This document shows positions 7,942 through 16,117 of a stretch of DNA of 20,002 bases, in pieces. How positions within the stretch are numbered: the stretch's first letter is position 1; every line of letters starts with the position of its first letter. Location of the stretch: NCBI GenBank assembly GCA_905372445.1, contig CAJPPF010000030.1:1-20002 (forward strand), given 5' to 3'. Source of the DNA: an uncultured Prevotella sp. (GTDB lineage Bacteria; Bacteroidota; Bacteroidia; Bacteroidales; Bacteroidaceae). A program made the translations under genes and the position numbers. The notes under the pieces are model-generated. The model was given only the letters and a program-made list of their open reading frames with translations, made no database searches and was not told the origin of the DNA.

Positions 7942-9174
7942 TTATTTGTTTTTTCTCCATTCAACGATAGCCGTCTGAACATTGATTTTCTCGCCATGCT
8001 TGAAGGCAATGACAAAGGCTTGGGGGAACTTGTCGAGTACTGACTTACGCAGTTCTGCTATTTCATTATAATCGGTCGACGCTCCATAGGTGTATTTTAT
8101 CAGCCCTCCCTCCTTGAAAGAATCTATATCATTGAGCCCTTTGAATTGAGGATCACCTTTTTTCAACTGCCTTGAAATGCAGAGAATCTGCACTTTAAAC
8201 ACAGGAACATCGCTCTGTGTCGTGTTGTCTGTCACTGATGCAGTATTTGTTTCATGCTTTACATCCGTCTCTTTTTCTGTTTTCTGCTCAACAGTTGCCT
8301 TTTCCGCTGCGGGCTTATCAGCAACAGCAGGTGCTACTGCCGTTGTTTCTTCCACCTTTCGCGCTGCAGGCTTATCCTCAGCGGCAGCCAATGTTGACGC
8401 TTTAACACCATTGCCATACTTATTGAGATATTGTCCGAAAGCCTGATAAAGACCACGTGCCATCTGATCCTGCACAATAGGGTCGTTCAACTGGCGCTCC
8501 TCGTCGGGAGTGGAAATGAATCCCAGTTCGACAAGACACGAAGGCATCGATGTCTCACGGAGCACAAGGAACCCTGCCTGATGAACGCCTTTATTGACAC
8601 GCGATGCCGAACGGCATACATTAGACTGAATATACTTTGCGAGATTCACAGAGTTCTCCATATTCTTGTCCTGCATATATTCGAACATAATGTACGATTC
8701 TGCAGAATTGGGGTCGAAGCCTTGATACTTTGAACGATAGTCGGACTCCATAGTAATAACGGAGTTCTCACGTTTTGCCACATCAAGATTATCGCTGGCT
8801 CGATGCATTCCGAGGGTATAAGTCTCGAAACCTCTGACCATTCTACTGCCTGCCACGGAATTAGTATGAATAGAAATAAACAAGTCTGCCTTATTTCTAT
8901 TTGCTATATTAGCACGCCCGTTTAATTCTATGAAGACATCTTTCTTGCGTGTATATATTACTTTCACAGAAGGACAATACTGTTCCACATAGCGTCCGAA
9001 AGCCAATGCTACACTTAGATTAATGTTTTTCTCTTTTGAAAATGCACCTACGGCACCAGCATCTTTACCGCCATGTCCGGCGTCAATAACAAGCGTAAAC
9101 TTCTTATCCGCAGCCATCGCTACCGCAGAGAAACATATAATTATAAGCAGTAAGGAACAGAGTTTCTTCAGCAT
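7942..9174 (-). CDS. N-acetylmuramoyl-L-alanine amidase with C-terminal SPOR-like domain
   Basis: The enzyme cuts the amide bond between MurNAc and L-Ala in peptidoglycan, mainly during division and turnover. The 410 residues begin with a signal peptide (about 1-21). An Amidase_3 domain (about 25-253) follows with the zinc ligands H34 (DAGHGG), E48 (KEKNIN) and H103 (SIHTNS) and the catalytic E216 (VELGFI), all present. A low-complexity Ala/Glu/Lys/Thr linker spans about 255-325. The last 85 residues (VFKVQIL to the end) resemble a SPOR-like domain, including GLIKYTYGASTDYNEI and QAFVIAF, which would target denuded glycan at the septum. It belongs to the AmiA/B/C family. It has a promoter box upstream and shares an operon with the MCE gene. 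Confidence 0.95.
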   Translation of the reverse strand: MLKKLCSLLLIIICFSAVAMAADKKFTLVIDAGHGGKDAGAVGAFSKEKNINLSVALAFGRYVEQYCPSVKVIYTRKKDVFIELNGRANIANRNKADLFISIHTNSVAGSRMVRGFETYTLGMHRASDNLDVAKRENSVITMESDYRSKYQGFDPNSAESYIMFEYMQDKNMENSVNLAKYIQSNVCRSASRVNKGVHQAGFLVLRETSMPSCLVELGFISTPDEERQLNDPIVQDQMARGLYQAFGQYLNKYGNGVKASTLAAAEDKPAARKVEETTAVAPAVADKPAAEKATVEQKTEKETDVKHETNTASVTDNTTQSDVPVFKVQILCISRQLKKGDPQFKGLNDIDSFKEGGLIKYTYGASTDYNEIAELRKSVLDKFPQAFVIAFKHGEKINVQTAIVEWRKNK

Positions 9175-9219
9175 ATATAAATTCTTTTTCTTTGACGAGG
9201 GTCTTTTTTTATTCCGTAA

Positions 9220-9256
9220 TGCACTTGAGCACTGGCGATTTTCGAGTGCAAAATTA
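9220..9256 (-). promoter_or_regulatory. Promoter box and overlapping inverted repeat upstream of the amidase gene
   Basis: On the minus strand TAATTTTG (9256-9249) fits TAnnTTTG, 74 bases before the amidase start. Immediately downstream of it, TCGAGTGCA (9242-9250) is an inverted repeat of TGCACTTGA (9220-9228), matching at 8 of 9 positions, with a further partial copy, GAGCACT (9227-9233), between them. The repeat spans the expected transcription start, so it could be an operator or form a hairpin at the 5' end of the mRNA. No clear -33 TTTG was found. Confidence 0.45.
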
Positions 9257-9285
9257 GTTATTTATTTCGGAAAATGCGATGATGC

Positions 9286-9669
9286 TCATCCGTTTTTATC
9301 ATTCTTTATATATAAAATGACACTTGCGCCCTGCGTATCGCCGCCCATAGGAGGATTTTCCTTGGTCAGACAGATATCGACACCATCGATTTCAGGAAAC
9401 GCAGTGATCAGTGATTTTGCCATTCTTCCTGCCACATGCTCAAGCAAACGACCGGGTATTTTCATCTCTCGTGTCACAACGTCGAGCACAGTGGCATAGT
9501 TAAGAGTGTCGGATACATCGTCTGATTCCATTGCTTTCGCAAACGGATAGTCTATCGTCAGCGTCAGCAGATACCAGCCTCCAACTCTCTGTTCCTGCTC
9601 CATCACACCGTGATAGGCATAGAAACGAACCTTATTCAGTCGTATCTGCGATCTCTCCACCAACAGCAT
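9286..9669 (-). CDS. folB: Dihydroneopterin aldolase FolB
   Basis: FolB converts 7,8-dihydroneopterin to 6-hydroxymethyl-7,8-dihydropterin and glycolaldehyde in folate synthesis, as a cytoplasmic octamer. The 127-residue protein has the normal length and motifs: FYAYHGVMEQEQRVG (16-30) with the pterin-site region, LNYATV (56-61), LLEHVA (75-80) and LTKENPPMG (101-109) with the conserved lysine K103. The first 38 bases overlap the end of the upstream gene in another frame. No other Met exists before M23, and starting there would remove the YHG motif, so this start is the best one. Overlap suggests translational coupling. The next folate enzyme, FolK, is encoded at 18021-18464 in a different operon. 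Confidence 0.96.
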   Translation of the reverse strand: MLLVERSQIRLNKVRFYAYHGVMEQEQRVGGWYLLTLTIDYPFAKAMESDDVSDTLNYATVLDVVTREMKIPGRLLEHVAGRMAKSLITAFPEIDGVDICLTKENPPMGGDTQGASVILYIKNDKNG

Positions 9670-10126
9670 ATTTCTTCAATGCACGTACAACTCCCTGATT
9701 CCAATTATTGATACTCTCATCTCTAAGCTGCATGGACGAAACCAGTCTGATGACATGCTCAATAGGCATACCATAGCGCAGTACGCCGGAGATGAGCTTT
9801 GCATAGTTCCAATACTCTGGATTGAATTTCTCGGAAAGTCCCTCCACTGTAGTCTTGTAGCCTCGTTTGTTCTCAAACTGGAAGTCATAACGATGAGAGC
9901 CATCAGGGTTAGTACAGCGGATAATCTTACCTGTCATAACATTCTTTGGCAGCACGATACCTTCATCGTCGTCCTGCAGACCGGTGAAAATCTCATAAGG
10001 CCGACCGTCGATCAAGCCTACGAATGCAACCCACTTTTCTTTATTGTTCTGAAAACGCACAACATCACATTCCACAATATCGGGGCGCTGCTCAATTATT
10101 TCTCTGTTCATATTATCGAGTTCCAT
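9632..10126 (-). CDS. Standalone protein like the C-terminal module of class II ribonucleotide reductase
   Basis: This 164-residue protein contains VVRFQNNKEKWVAFVGLIDG (22-41), PYEIFTGL, YDFQFENKRGYKTT and YWNYAKLISGVLRYGMPIEH. From memory these match the tail of adenosylcobalamin-dependent ribonucleotide reductases (NrdJ, TSCPD-type region) of Bacteroidetes. The catalytic barrel is absent, and so is the cysteine-rich zinc-ribbon end that usually closes NrdJ; only one Cys outside it (C20) and one at about C71 remain. It has no signal peptide or membrane segment. It starts 6 bp after murF-alr and overlaps folB by 38 bp, so it is embedded in an envelope and folate operon. Whether it regulates or assists a reductase, or has its own nucleotide-binding role, is unknown. 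Confidence 0.75.
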   Translation of the reverse strand: MELDNMNREIIEQRPDIVECDVVRFQNNKEKWVAFVGLIDGRPYEIFTGLQDDDEGIVLPKNVMTGKIIRCTNPDGSHRYDFQFENKRGYKTTVEGLSEKFNPEYWNYAKLISGVLRYGMPIEHVIRLVSSMQLRDESINNWNQGVVRALKKYAVGGEIADTTE

Positions 10127-10132
10127 TTATTA

Positions 10133-12643
10133 TTATTCTTCAAAATACACTTTCTTCACACGATTGGATATGCCTGTAAGCACCTCATACGGTATTGTAT
10201 CGAGTTTGTCGCTGAGGACTGTAACGGGCAGATCGTCACCGAAAATCTCTACCGTGTCGCCTTCTTGGCAGTCAATGCCTGTCACATCAATCATACATAC
10301 ATCCATACATATATTACCGACATACTCCGCTTTCTGCCCATTGACAAGGCAATAACCGTTTCTATTACCGAGTTTACGGTTCAATCCGTCAGCATATCCT
10401 ATAGGTATTGCTGCAATCATTCCGTCGTGTTCCAGTATTGTCCGTCGGCTGTAACCTATGCTGTCGCCTGCCATAACGGGGCGAATCTGAAGAATAGTCG
10501 TCTTTAGTGTCGCCACATTATTTATAACAGCATTGTTGCGAGGGTTTATTCCGTACAATCCCAAACCCAGTCGGCACATATCAAGATGTCGTTCCGGGAA
10601 ATGTTCTATACCGGCAGAGTTACATATATGTCGTAGAATCTTGTGAGGATAAGCGTCTGTCAGTTTCCGGCTTCCCTCGTCGAAGAGTCTGAATTGTTCA
10701 GCTGAGAAGGCGTCAAAGTCGTCGCTGTCAGAGCCAACAAAATGACTGAACACCGAACGTGGCACCACTTCGTCCTGTTCCTTCAGACGTGCAATGAGTT
10801 CATCGATATCCTTTTCAGGATGGAAGCCCAGCCGATGCATACCGGTATCGAGCTTGATATGACAAGGGAAATGGCTCATTCCCTCTTTCCTGGCAGCCTT
10901 TATGAGCGCATCAAGCAGACGGAAGGAGTAAATCTCCGGTTCGAGGTCATAATCGAACAACGTCTTAAACGACGACATCTCCGGGTTCATTATGATTATA
11001 TTCTGCGTGATACCATTACGTCGGAGCTCCACACCCTCGTCGGCAACTGCCACTGCGAGATAGTCGACACGGTGGTCCTGCAATGTTTTTGCAATCTCAA
11101 CTGCCCCCGCTCCGTAGCCGTCAGCCTTAATCATACAGACGAGTTTGGTCTCAGGCTTCATAAAAGAGCGATAGTAATTCAGGTTTGCAACAACTGCCGA
11201 AAGGTTTACCTCAAGGGTCGTCTCGTGTACTTTCTCTACCAACAGTTCCTGTATCTGTTCGAAACCGAAGCGGCGTGCTCCCTTCAGAAGTATAACCACA
11301 TCACGCAGTTCGCGGAATGTATTGCTTGCGATAAATGCCGCAACAGTATGATAGAATTCCTTGTCAGTGAGCTCAAACAGCGGTGCTGCCTCACACATAT
11401 CATCGCCGATACCGATGAGTTTCTCCACCTCATTGGCTTTAACAAGCTCGTTGACATCGCTATACAGACGCTCCTTCGGTATTCCCGACTGCAGTATATC
11501 ACTCAGTATAAGCACACGCCGGCGTTCATTATGGTCCGGACGACGATGCATAAAGTCGAGTGCTATGGTAAGAGAGTTTATATCGCTGTTGTAAGAGTCA
11601 TTGATAAGCGTTATGCCACGGCGTCCTTCGTTCACCTCAAGACGCATTCCTACAGGCTCCAGCAGTGGCATACGCTCAGCGATCTGCACTGTTGTGAGTC
11701 CTAACTGGAGTACTGTAACGGCGCATGATATGGAGTTATCAACTGCCGAATCGCTTATAAACGGAATCTGGTATGAACCTTTTATAGTCTCAATCTGTGG
11801 TTCTTTATCCTCAACAGCCACTATGCGACGTTTGTATTCATAGTCGATAGTTGTCATATCCGTTCCTTTCCTTACAGACGAAACAAAGAAACGTGCAGAC
11901 GGATCCTTTTTCGACCAACTGACAACCTCGCCATTCAGATGAGCATCTGCCAATCCGCGACGCACCACAAGGTCGTCGACAGGACATATAATAAGACCGG
12001 CATCTTTGAAGAGTTGCATCTTCTCCGTACACTTCTGCTGCAGAGAGGCAAAGTTCTCCTGGTGGGCGTCACCAAGATATGTGAACACTCCTATAGTTGG
12101 TTTTATGATGTTTCTTAGTGTCTCCATTTCGCCCGGTTGACTTATTCCTGCCTCGAAGAGTCCGACCTCGCTCTCCTTGTCGAGCAACCACACGGACAGA
12201 GGAACACCTATCTGCGAGTTATAGCTGCGTGGACTGCGCGTCACAACATTATCACCACTGATGAGCTGATAGATCCATTCCTTTACGATAGTTTTACCGT
12301 TCGAGCCTGTGATTCCTATTATAGGAAGGTCAAAAGCATTACGATGATGCTCCGCCAACAGCTGAAGCGCCTTTATCGGCGAGGACACGACGAGGAAATT
12401 CACATCCTCGTGCTGCACATCGTCAGGTACATTTTCAACGACGAAGTTCCTTACCCCACGGTCTATAAGATAAGGTATATATGTGGCGCCATTGCCCTTG
12501 TTTGTCTTTATGGCGAAGAACAGTGTCTCTTCAGGGAAACACAACGAGCGTGAGTCGGTGAGCAAGACTTGAATATTAGCATCAGCGTCACCATGGCGTT
12601 GAGCACCGATAATAGTTGTAATTTTATCAATAGAGTAATTCAT
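10133..12643 (-). CDS. Bifunctional MurF (UDP-MurNAc-tripeptide:D-Ala-D-Ala ligase) and alanine racemase
   Basis: Two cell-wall enzymes are fused. MurF (about 1-460) joins D-Ala-D-Ala to UDP-MurNAc-tripeptide using ATP: its P-loop is GITGSNGKT (110-118), with RSYNSQIGVPLSVWLL after it and LINDSYNSDINSL (about 346-358). Alanine racemase (about 475-836) makes D-alanine with PLP: the PLP lysine is K506 in MIKADGYGAG and the catalytic Tyr is Y731 in SIGYSRR. Other conserved blocks are HIKLDTGMHRLGF, RLGLGLYG and GNICMDVCMIDVT. This fusion is usual in Bacteroidetes. I chose ATG 12643 (MNYSIDKITTIIGA), which matches the usual N-terminus. A GTG at 12679 would add 12 residues and overlap the upstream stop as GTGA. 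The upstream GSCFA gene ends 32 bp before the chosen start. Confidence 0.96.
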   Translation of the reverse strand: MNYSIDKITTIIGAQRHGDADANIQVLLTDSRSLCFPEETLFFAIKTNKGNGATYIPYLIDRGVRNFVVENVPDDVQHEDVNFLVVSSPIKALQLLAEHHRNAFDLPIIGITGSNGKTIVKEWIYQLISGDNVVTRSPRSYNSQIGVPLSVWLLDKESEVGLFEAGISQPGEMETLRNIIKPTIGVFTYLGDAHQENFASLQQKCTEKMQLFKDAGLIICPVDDLVVRRGLADAHLNGEVVSWSKKDPSARFFVSSVRKGTDMTTIDYEYKRRIVAVEDKEPQIETIKGSYQIPFISDSAVDNSISCAVTVLQLGLTTVQIAERMPLLEPVGMRLEVNEGRRGITLINDSYNSDINSLTIALDFMHRRPDHNERRRVLILSDILQSGIPKERLYSDVNELVKANEVEKLIGIGDDMCEAAPLFELTDKEFYHTVAAFIASNTFRELRDVVILLKGARRFGFEQIQELLVEKVHETTLEVNLSAVVANLNYYRSFMKPETKLVCMIKADGYGAGAVEIAKTLQDHRVDYLAVAVADEGVELRRNGITQNIIIMNPEMSSFKTLFDYDLEPEIYSFRLLDALIKAARKEGMSHFPCHIKLDTGMHRLGFHPEKDIDELIARLKEQDEVVPRSVFSHFVGSDSDDFDAFSAEQFRLFDEGSRKLTDAYPHKILRHICNSAGIEHFPERHLDMCRLGLGLYGINPRNNAVINNVATLKTTILQIRPVMAGDSIGYSRRTILEHDGMIAAIPIGYADGLNRKLGNRNGYCLVNGQKAEYVGNICMDVCMIDVTGIDCQEGDTVEIFGDDLPVTVLSDKLDTIPYEVLTGISNRVKKVYFEE

Positions 12644-12675
12644 ATCTGAATAATTTGACAGTTCTGCATCCGGAA

Positions 12676-13497
12676 TCACAGTTCCAGATTACTGTACTTT
12701 ACTTTTAGAGCCTCAGCTTTCATCTTTGTCTGTTCCTGAAAACGACGATATTCGTCGCTATCGGGATTAAGAGGACGGTGACCGAGAGCCTCCTTGATTG
12801 GTCGCCATTCAGAAATAAACAATCGTGTTTCGTCAGAGAACCATGTCTCGGCGAAGCGTTCATAAATATATTCTACAGCCTGCGCACTCGGATGAAGCAT
12901 GTCAGGCTGATAGAAACGGTAGTCGCGCAACTCATCGTTCATTATCTCGTAAGCAGGGAAATAGCTGACCGCCGATGGCATTTCCTTCACGAGCCTGTCG
13001 GCAGCAAGGAGGAGTGTAGCTTTGGAAAGCTGCGACTCATGATATCCGTACTTACGATAACGTATAGGACTGAGCGTCAATATGACCTTCGTTGCCTCAC
13101 CATACAGATTGATAAGGTGCTCAACAGAGCGTTTCAGCGTATCGAAGCACTCGTCAACAGTAAGCTCTTCTTCCTGAAAGAGCGCCGCAGGACGCTTTTG
13201 ACAGTTATCGACAATGTCGCCTGTGGCTTTCTCTCTATAAACATGATTCGTGCCTAATGTGAATACAGCAACAAGCGGTTCGCTGCCACTGATGTACTCC
13301 TTGCTTCTTGACACCGTATGCCAGATGCTTACAGGGTTATACATCACTCCGAAAGGATTGACCACGGCACGAAACTTCTCCTCCTGAAAGCGCTTGCCGA
13401 TATTATCGGCGAAACAGCTTCCAACGAAGAGCATACGCTCACAAGGAGCAATTTTTGTCACCGATGGCAGTATCTCTACTTTTGTACGAAACTCCAT
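12676..13497 (-). CDS. GSCFA-domain protein (SGNH/GDSL-hydrolase-like)
   Basis: This 273-residue cytoplasmic-looking protein has the naming motif GSCFADNIG (26-34) and NPFGVMYNP (47-55), TLGTNHVY, TLSPIRYR and QPDMLHPSAQAVEYI, where the last carries the Asp/His pair expected of an SGNH-type hydrolase. No signal peptide or membrane helix is seen. The reaction and substrate are not known. Members of this family are commonly found beside the MurF-Alr gene in Bacteroidetes, as here, which hints at a cell-wall or glycan-linked role; that is inference. It follows the YfhO gene by 9 bp and precedes murF-alr. Confidence 0.9.
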   Translation of the reverse strand: MEFRTKVEILPSVTKIAPCERMLFVGSCFADNIGKRFQEEKFRAVVNPFGVMYNPVSIWHTVSRSKEYISGSEPLVAVFTLGTNHVYREKATGDIVDNCQKRPAALFQEEELTVDECFDTLKRSVEHLINLYGEATKVILTLSPIRYRKYGYHESQLSKATLLLAADRLVKEMPSAVSYFPAYEIMNDELRDYRFYQPDMLHPSAQAVEYIYERFAETWFSDETRLFISEWRPIKEALGHRPLNPDSDEYRRFQEQTKMKAEALKVKYSNLEL

Positions 13498-13506
13498 TGT
13501 GAGAAT

Positions 13507-16008
13507 TTATTTCTTGCCTTTCCTACGCATATCGAACACCACACCACCGATGATAGACAGTATCAAAAGGATGTAAGACACATATGCTATAGTCTCTGTA
13601 CGATTTATCGACTGTGGCTTGAAGGTGAGCACTATATCGTGTTTCCCCTGTTTGACGTTCAGCGCACGCAGGATATAATCCACACGACCGAGTTCTGCTT
13701 TCTTTCCATCGACCGTTGCTGTCCACCCGGGATAGTAGATTTCAGAGAAGACCACTACTCCACCCTTGCCGGAGTTCACCTCGTATGTGATTTCATTTGG
13801 CTTATATTCTTTCAGCATCACGACACTTGTCTGGTCCTGCACGACAGCCGTGCCAAGCACTGCTTCAAATTTCTTATCGGCAACAGCCTCATGGCGGAGC
13901 TTCATACCTTTTATTTCTTCTATCTCCTCGTTAGCGTTGGCTACATACTTAATATTATCTACGAGCCACGCATTGCCGTAAGTATACGGATTGCGCAGCG
14001 GAACGGTATGCCCCTGCTGCAGCGGGAAGATGAAGTAACGGGTGTTCAGAGCGTTGAGCACGGGAAAGATGCTGTCGCCGTTTATCTTTGTCATGTCGCC
14101 CTGGGCTTTTATCACAGCATCTCTTATCTGGTCCATCTCCGGCTGGATATAGTATTCTATCATTTCCTGATAGCGCTTTAGCTTTGCAGGGTGATAACCT
14201 CCGATAGACTTATGATAGTAGCTTGTGGTATTATCATTGAAGGTGCTGGTTGCGAAATTCAGCACACGGTAGTCAAGGGTCTTGTCCTGCAGAATCTGCT
14301 TATCGGTCTCGGTCATTGGCTGATCCCGCTCGCGCTGACTCTTCTCCACAAACATATCGTCGTAGAGATAACGCTTATTCACCTGCCACATATCCACAAG
14401 ACAGAGCAATGTAATGAGTGCCACTGAAGTCCGTGCGCTGAGTTTCCTGGCATAGAAAGCCCATATGAGCGCCACTCCAAGCGTTATTATGAAGAACGAA
14501 CGCCAGCAGTCGGTTGTGAAAACGGCTTGACGCATCTCGTTGAGATTGCTCATCAGCGGTGCGATATATTCAGAAGGAATATTCTGTATGGCATTACGTT
14601 CTGCTATAGAAGTAAAGTCAGAGAAGAACACTGTAGGCATCACAGCGAAGAGAACGCATACTCCGGCTGTCAAGGCATAGCTTGTCAACACCCACCTGAA
14701 CTTACGCTTCAGCACTGCAGGGTCATCAACAATCACTTTCAATGCCAGCATTGCAAGCAGAGGGATGGTAAATTCTGCTATCACGAGTATTGATGCCACG
14801 GTACGGAACTTGGCATACATCGGCACGTAATCCAAGAAGAAATCGGTCATTCCCATAAAGTTCCTACCCCACGAGAGCAGTATCGACAGGATGGTGGCAC
14901 CGAGCAAAGCCCATTTCATCGGTCCTTTCACTATGAACAAAGCTAGGATGAAGAGCATCACCACAAAGGCACCGACATAGACCGGGCCACTTGTCCCCGG
15001 CTGATCGCCCCAGTACTGACCGAGCTGGCTATAGATGCCCATAAAATCCGGCGAGGCTTTCTCCATAGCTTTCACACTCTCTGTGAGCGGCATTGAGGCT
15101 CCACCTTTGGTGTTTGGCACCAACAGTGTCCATGTCTCGTCTATGCCGTAACTCCACTGTGTTATGTAATCGCGGTCAAGTCCGCTCGAGGTCTGGTTTA
15201 CAGCATTCTTCTTCACCAACTCGCTTGCGCCGCGCATACTCTCCTTGCCGTACTGCCATGTGTGATAAAGGGTAGATATATTGATACTTATACCAAGCGC
15301 TGCACCTGCGGCACATACTGCCGTGGCCTTGCCGAAATGTGCCAGTCGTTTATTACGTATGGCATCTTCAAGATAAGCGAGAATCATCAGCACGATGACA
15401 AAAAGGAAGTAATATGTCATCTGCACATGGTTTGCCTTCACTTCAAAGGCAGCGAATACGGCAGTAAGAATGAACCCTCGCAGATACTTTCCACGGTAGG
15501 AATATACAACGCCGGCAATCATAGGCGGCAGATATGCCAGCGCCATGACTTTCCATATATGTCCGGCAGCGATGATAATGAAGAAATAGCTCGAGAACGC
15601 CCATATGATCGAACCCAGAGCAGCCAGCTCCTTACGGAAGTCGAAGGCACGAAGAAGAATATAGAAGCCAAGCAGATAGGCAAACACATACCACACATTC
15701 TCCGGTAGCCACAGGTGATATGCATCCATCACCTTTGCCAATATATCAGTAGAGCCATAGCTTGGTGCTGTCTGATAGGTCGGCATACCGCTGAACGTAG
15801 AGTTTGTCCATCGTGTGCGTTCGCCGGTCTGCTCAAGGTAGAGTTGCTGCTCCTGACCTGCCCCGCGACCTGCAGAGGAGTCATGACGATAGAGTATTCT
15901 GCCTTCAATGTCGGCGGGCATGAAGTAAGCGAATGAGATGACTGCAAACAAAGCTATCACGGCAATGTCAAAACCATATTTGCTCAATAGATTCTTTAAT
16001 GTATTCAT
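13507..16008 (-). CDS. YfhO-family polytopic membrane protein
   Basis: This 833-residue protein has an N-terminal helix (about 13-32), then many hydrophobic helices over the first 500 residues, a large soluble region (about 520-790) and one last helix near the C-terminus before a basic tail (RRKGKK). Two family-like stretches are TNSTFSGMPTYQTA near the N-terminus and FSEIYYPGWTATVDGKKAEL in the C-terminal soluble part, the latter a conserved YfhO signature to my knowledge. The architecture is that of GT-C glycosyltransferases. YfhO of Bacillus subtilis takes part in glycosylating lipoteichoic acid; the acceptor in a Gram-negative Bacteroidetes is unknown. It is the first gene of the operon with GSCFA, murF-alr, the RNR-tail protein and folB, and has its own promoter box. 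Confidence 0.85.
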   Translation of the reverse strand: MNTLKNLLSKYGFDIAVIALFAVISFAYFMPADIEGRILYRHDSSAGRGAGQEQQLYLEQTGERTRWTNSTFSGMPTYQTAPSYGSTDILAKVMDAYHLWLPENVWYVFAYLLGFYILLRAFDFRKELAALGSIIWAFSSYFFIIIAAGHIWKVMALAYLPPMIAGVVYSYRGKYLRGFILTAVFAAFEVKANHVQMTYYFLFVIVLMILAYLEDAIRNKRLAHFGKATAVCAAGAALGISINISTLYHTWQYGKESMRGASELVKKNAVNQTSSGLDRDYITQWSYGIDETWTLLVPNTKGGASMPLTESVKAMEKASPDFMGIYSQLGQYWGDQPGTSGPVYVGAFVVMLFILALFIVKGPMKWALLGATILSILLSWGRNFMGMTDFFLDYVPMYAKFRTVASILVIAEFTIPLLAMLALKVIVDDPAVLKRKFRWVLTSYALTAGVCVLFAVMPTVFFSDFTSIAERNAIQNIPSEYIAPLMSNLNEMRQAVFTTDCWRSFFIITLGVALIWAFYARKLSARTSVALITLLCLVDMWQVNKRYLYDDMFVEKSQRERDQPMTETDKQILQDKTLDYRVLNFATSTFNDNTTSYYHKSIGGYHPAKLKRYQEMIEYYIQPEMDQIRDAVIKAQGDMTKINGDSIFPVLNALNTRYFIFPLQQGHTVPLRNPYTYGNAWLVDNIKYVANANEEIEEIKGMKLRHEAVADKKFEAVLGTAVVQDQTSVVMLKEYKPNEITYEVNSGKGGVVVFSEIYYPGWTATVDGKKAELGRVDYILRALNVKQGKHDIVLTFKPQSINRTETIAYVSYILLILSIIGGVVFDMRRKGKK

Positions 16009-16036
16009 ATGTACGATTTTTCTTCTTACGGTGTTG

Positions 16037-16044
16037 CAAAGTTA
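16037..16044 (-). promoter_or_regulatory. -7 promoter box for the YfhO operon
   Basis: On the minus strand this is TAACTTTG, 28 bases before the YfhO start codon and followed by CAAC. It fits TAnnTTTG. A run of A/T lies upstream, and no clear -33 TTTG was found at 19-21 bp. Confidence 0.55.
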
Positions 16045-16065
16045 TAAAAAAAAAACCACAACTGT

Positions 16066-16097
16066 ATTGTGCGTACAGAATATTTTCCGTAACTTTG
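16066..16097 (+). promoter_or_regulatory. Promoter of the patatin-like phospholipase gene
   Basis: TAACTTTG (16090-16097) is a full TAnnTTTG box, and ATTG (16066-16069), one base from TTTG, lies 20 bp upstream. The start codon is 20 bases past the box. This promoter is divergent from the YfhO promoter, the two -7 boxes being about 45 bp apart. Confidence 0.6.
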
Positions 16098-16117
16098 CAA
16101 TAAAGCTCACATAAACA

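Noticed and set aside
9755..10507. Plus-strand open frame of 250 codons
   Set aside because: It runs antisense to the RNR-tail protein and murF-alr genes, with Cys/His/Ile-rich nonsense composition and no recognisable motif.
10742..11704. Plus-strand open frame of 320 codons
   Set aside because: It is antisense to the MurF-Alr fusion, whose both catalytic domains are intact; no promoter or motif supports it.
12644..12679. GTG start at 12679 for murF-alr
   Set aside because: It gives a neat GTGA overlap, but the added residues (MIPDAELSNYSD) do not resemble the family N-terminus, whereas ATG 12643 does; kept only as an alternative.
13318..14181. Plus-strand open frame of 287 codons
   Set aside because: It spans the junction of the GSCFA and YfhO genes on the opposite strand and shows the composition of an antisense shadow.
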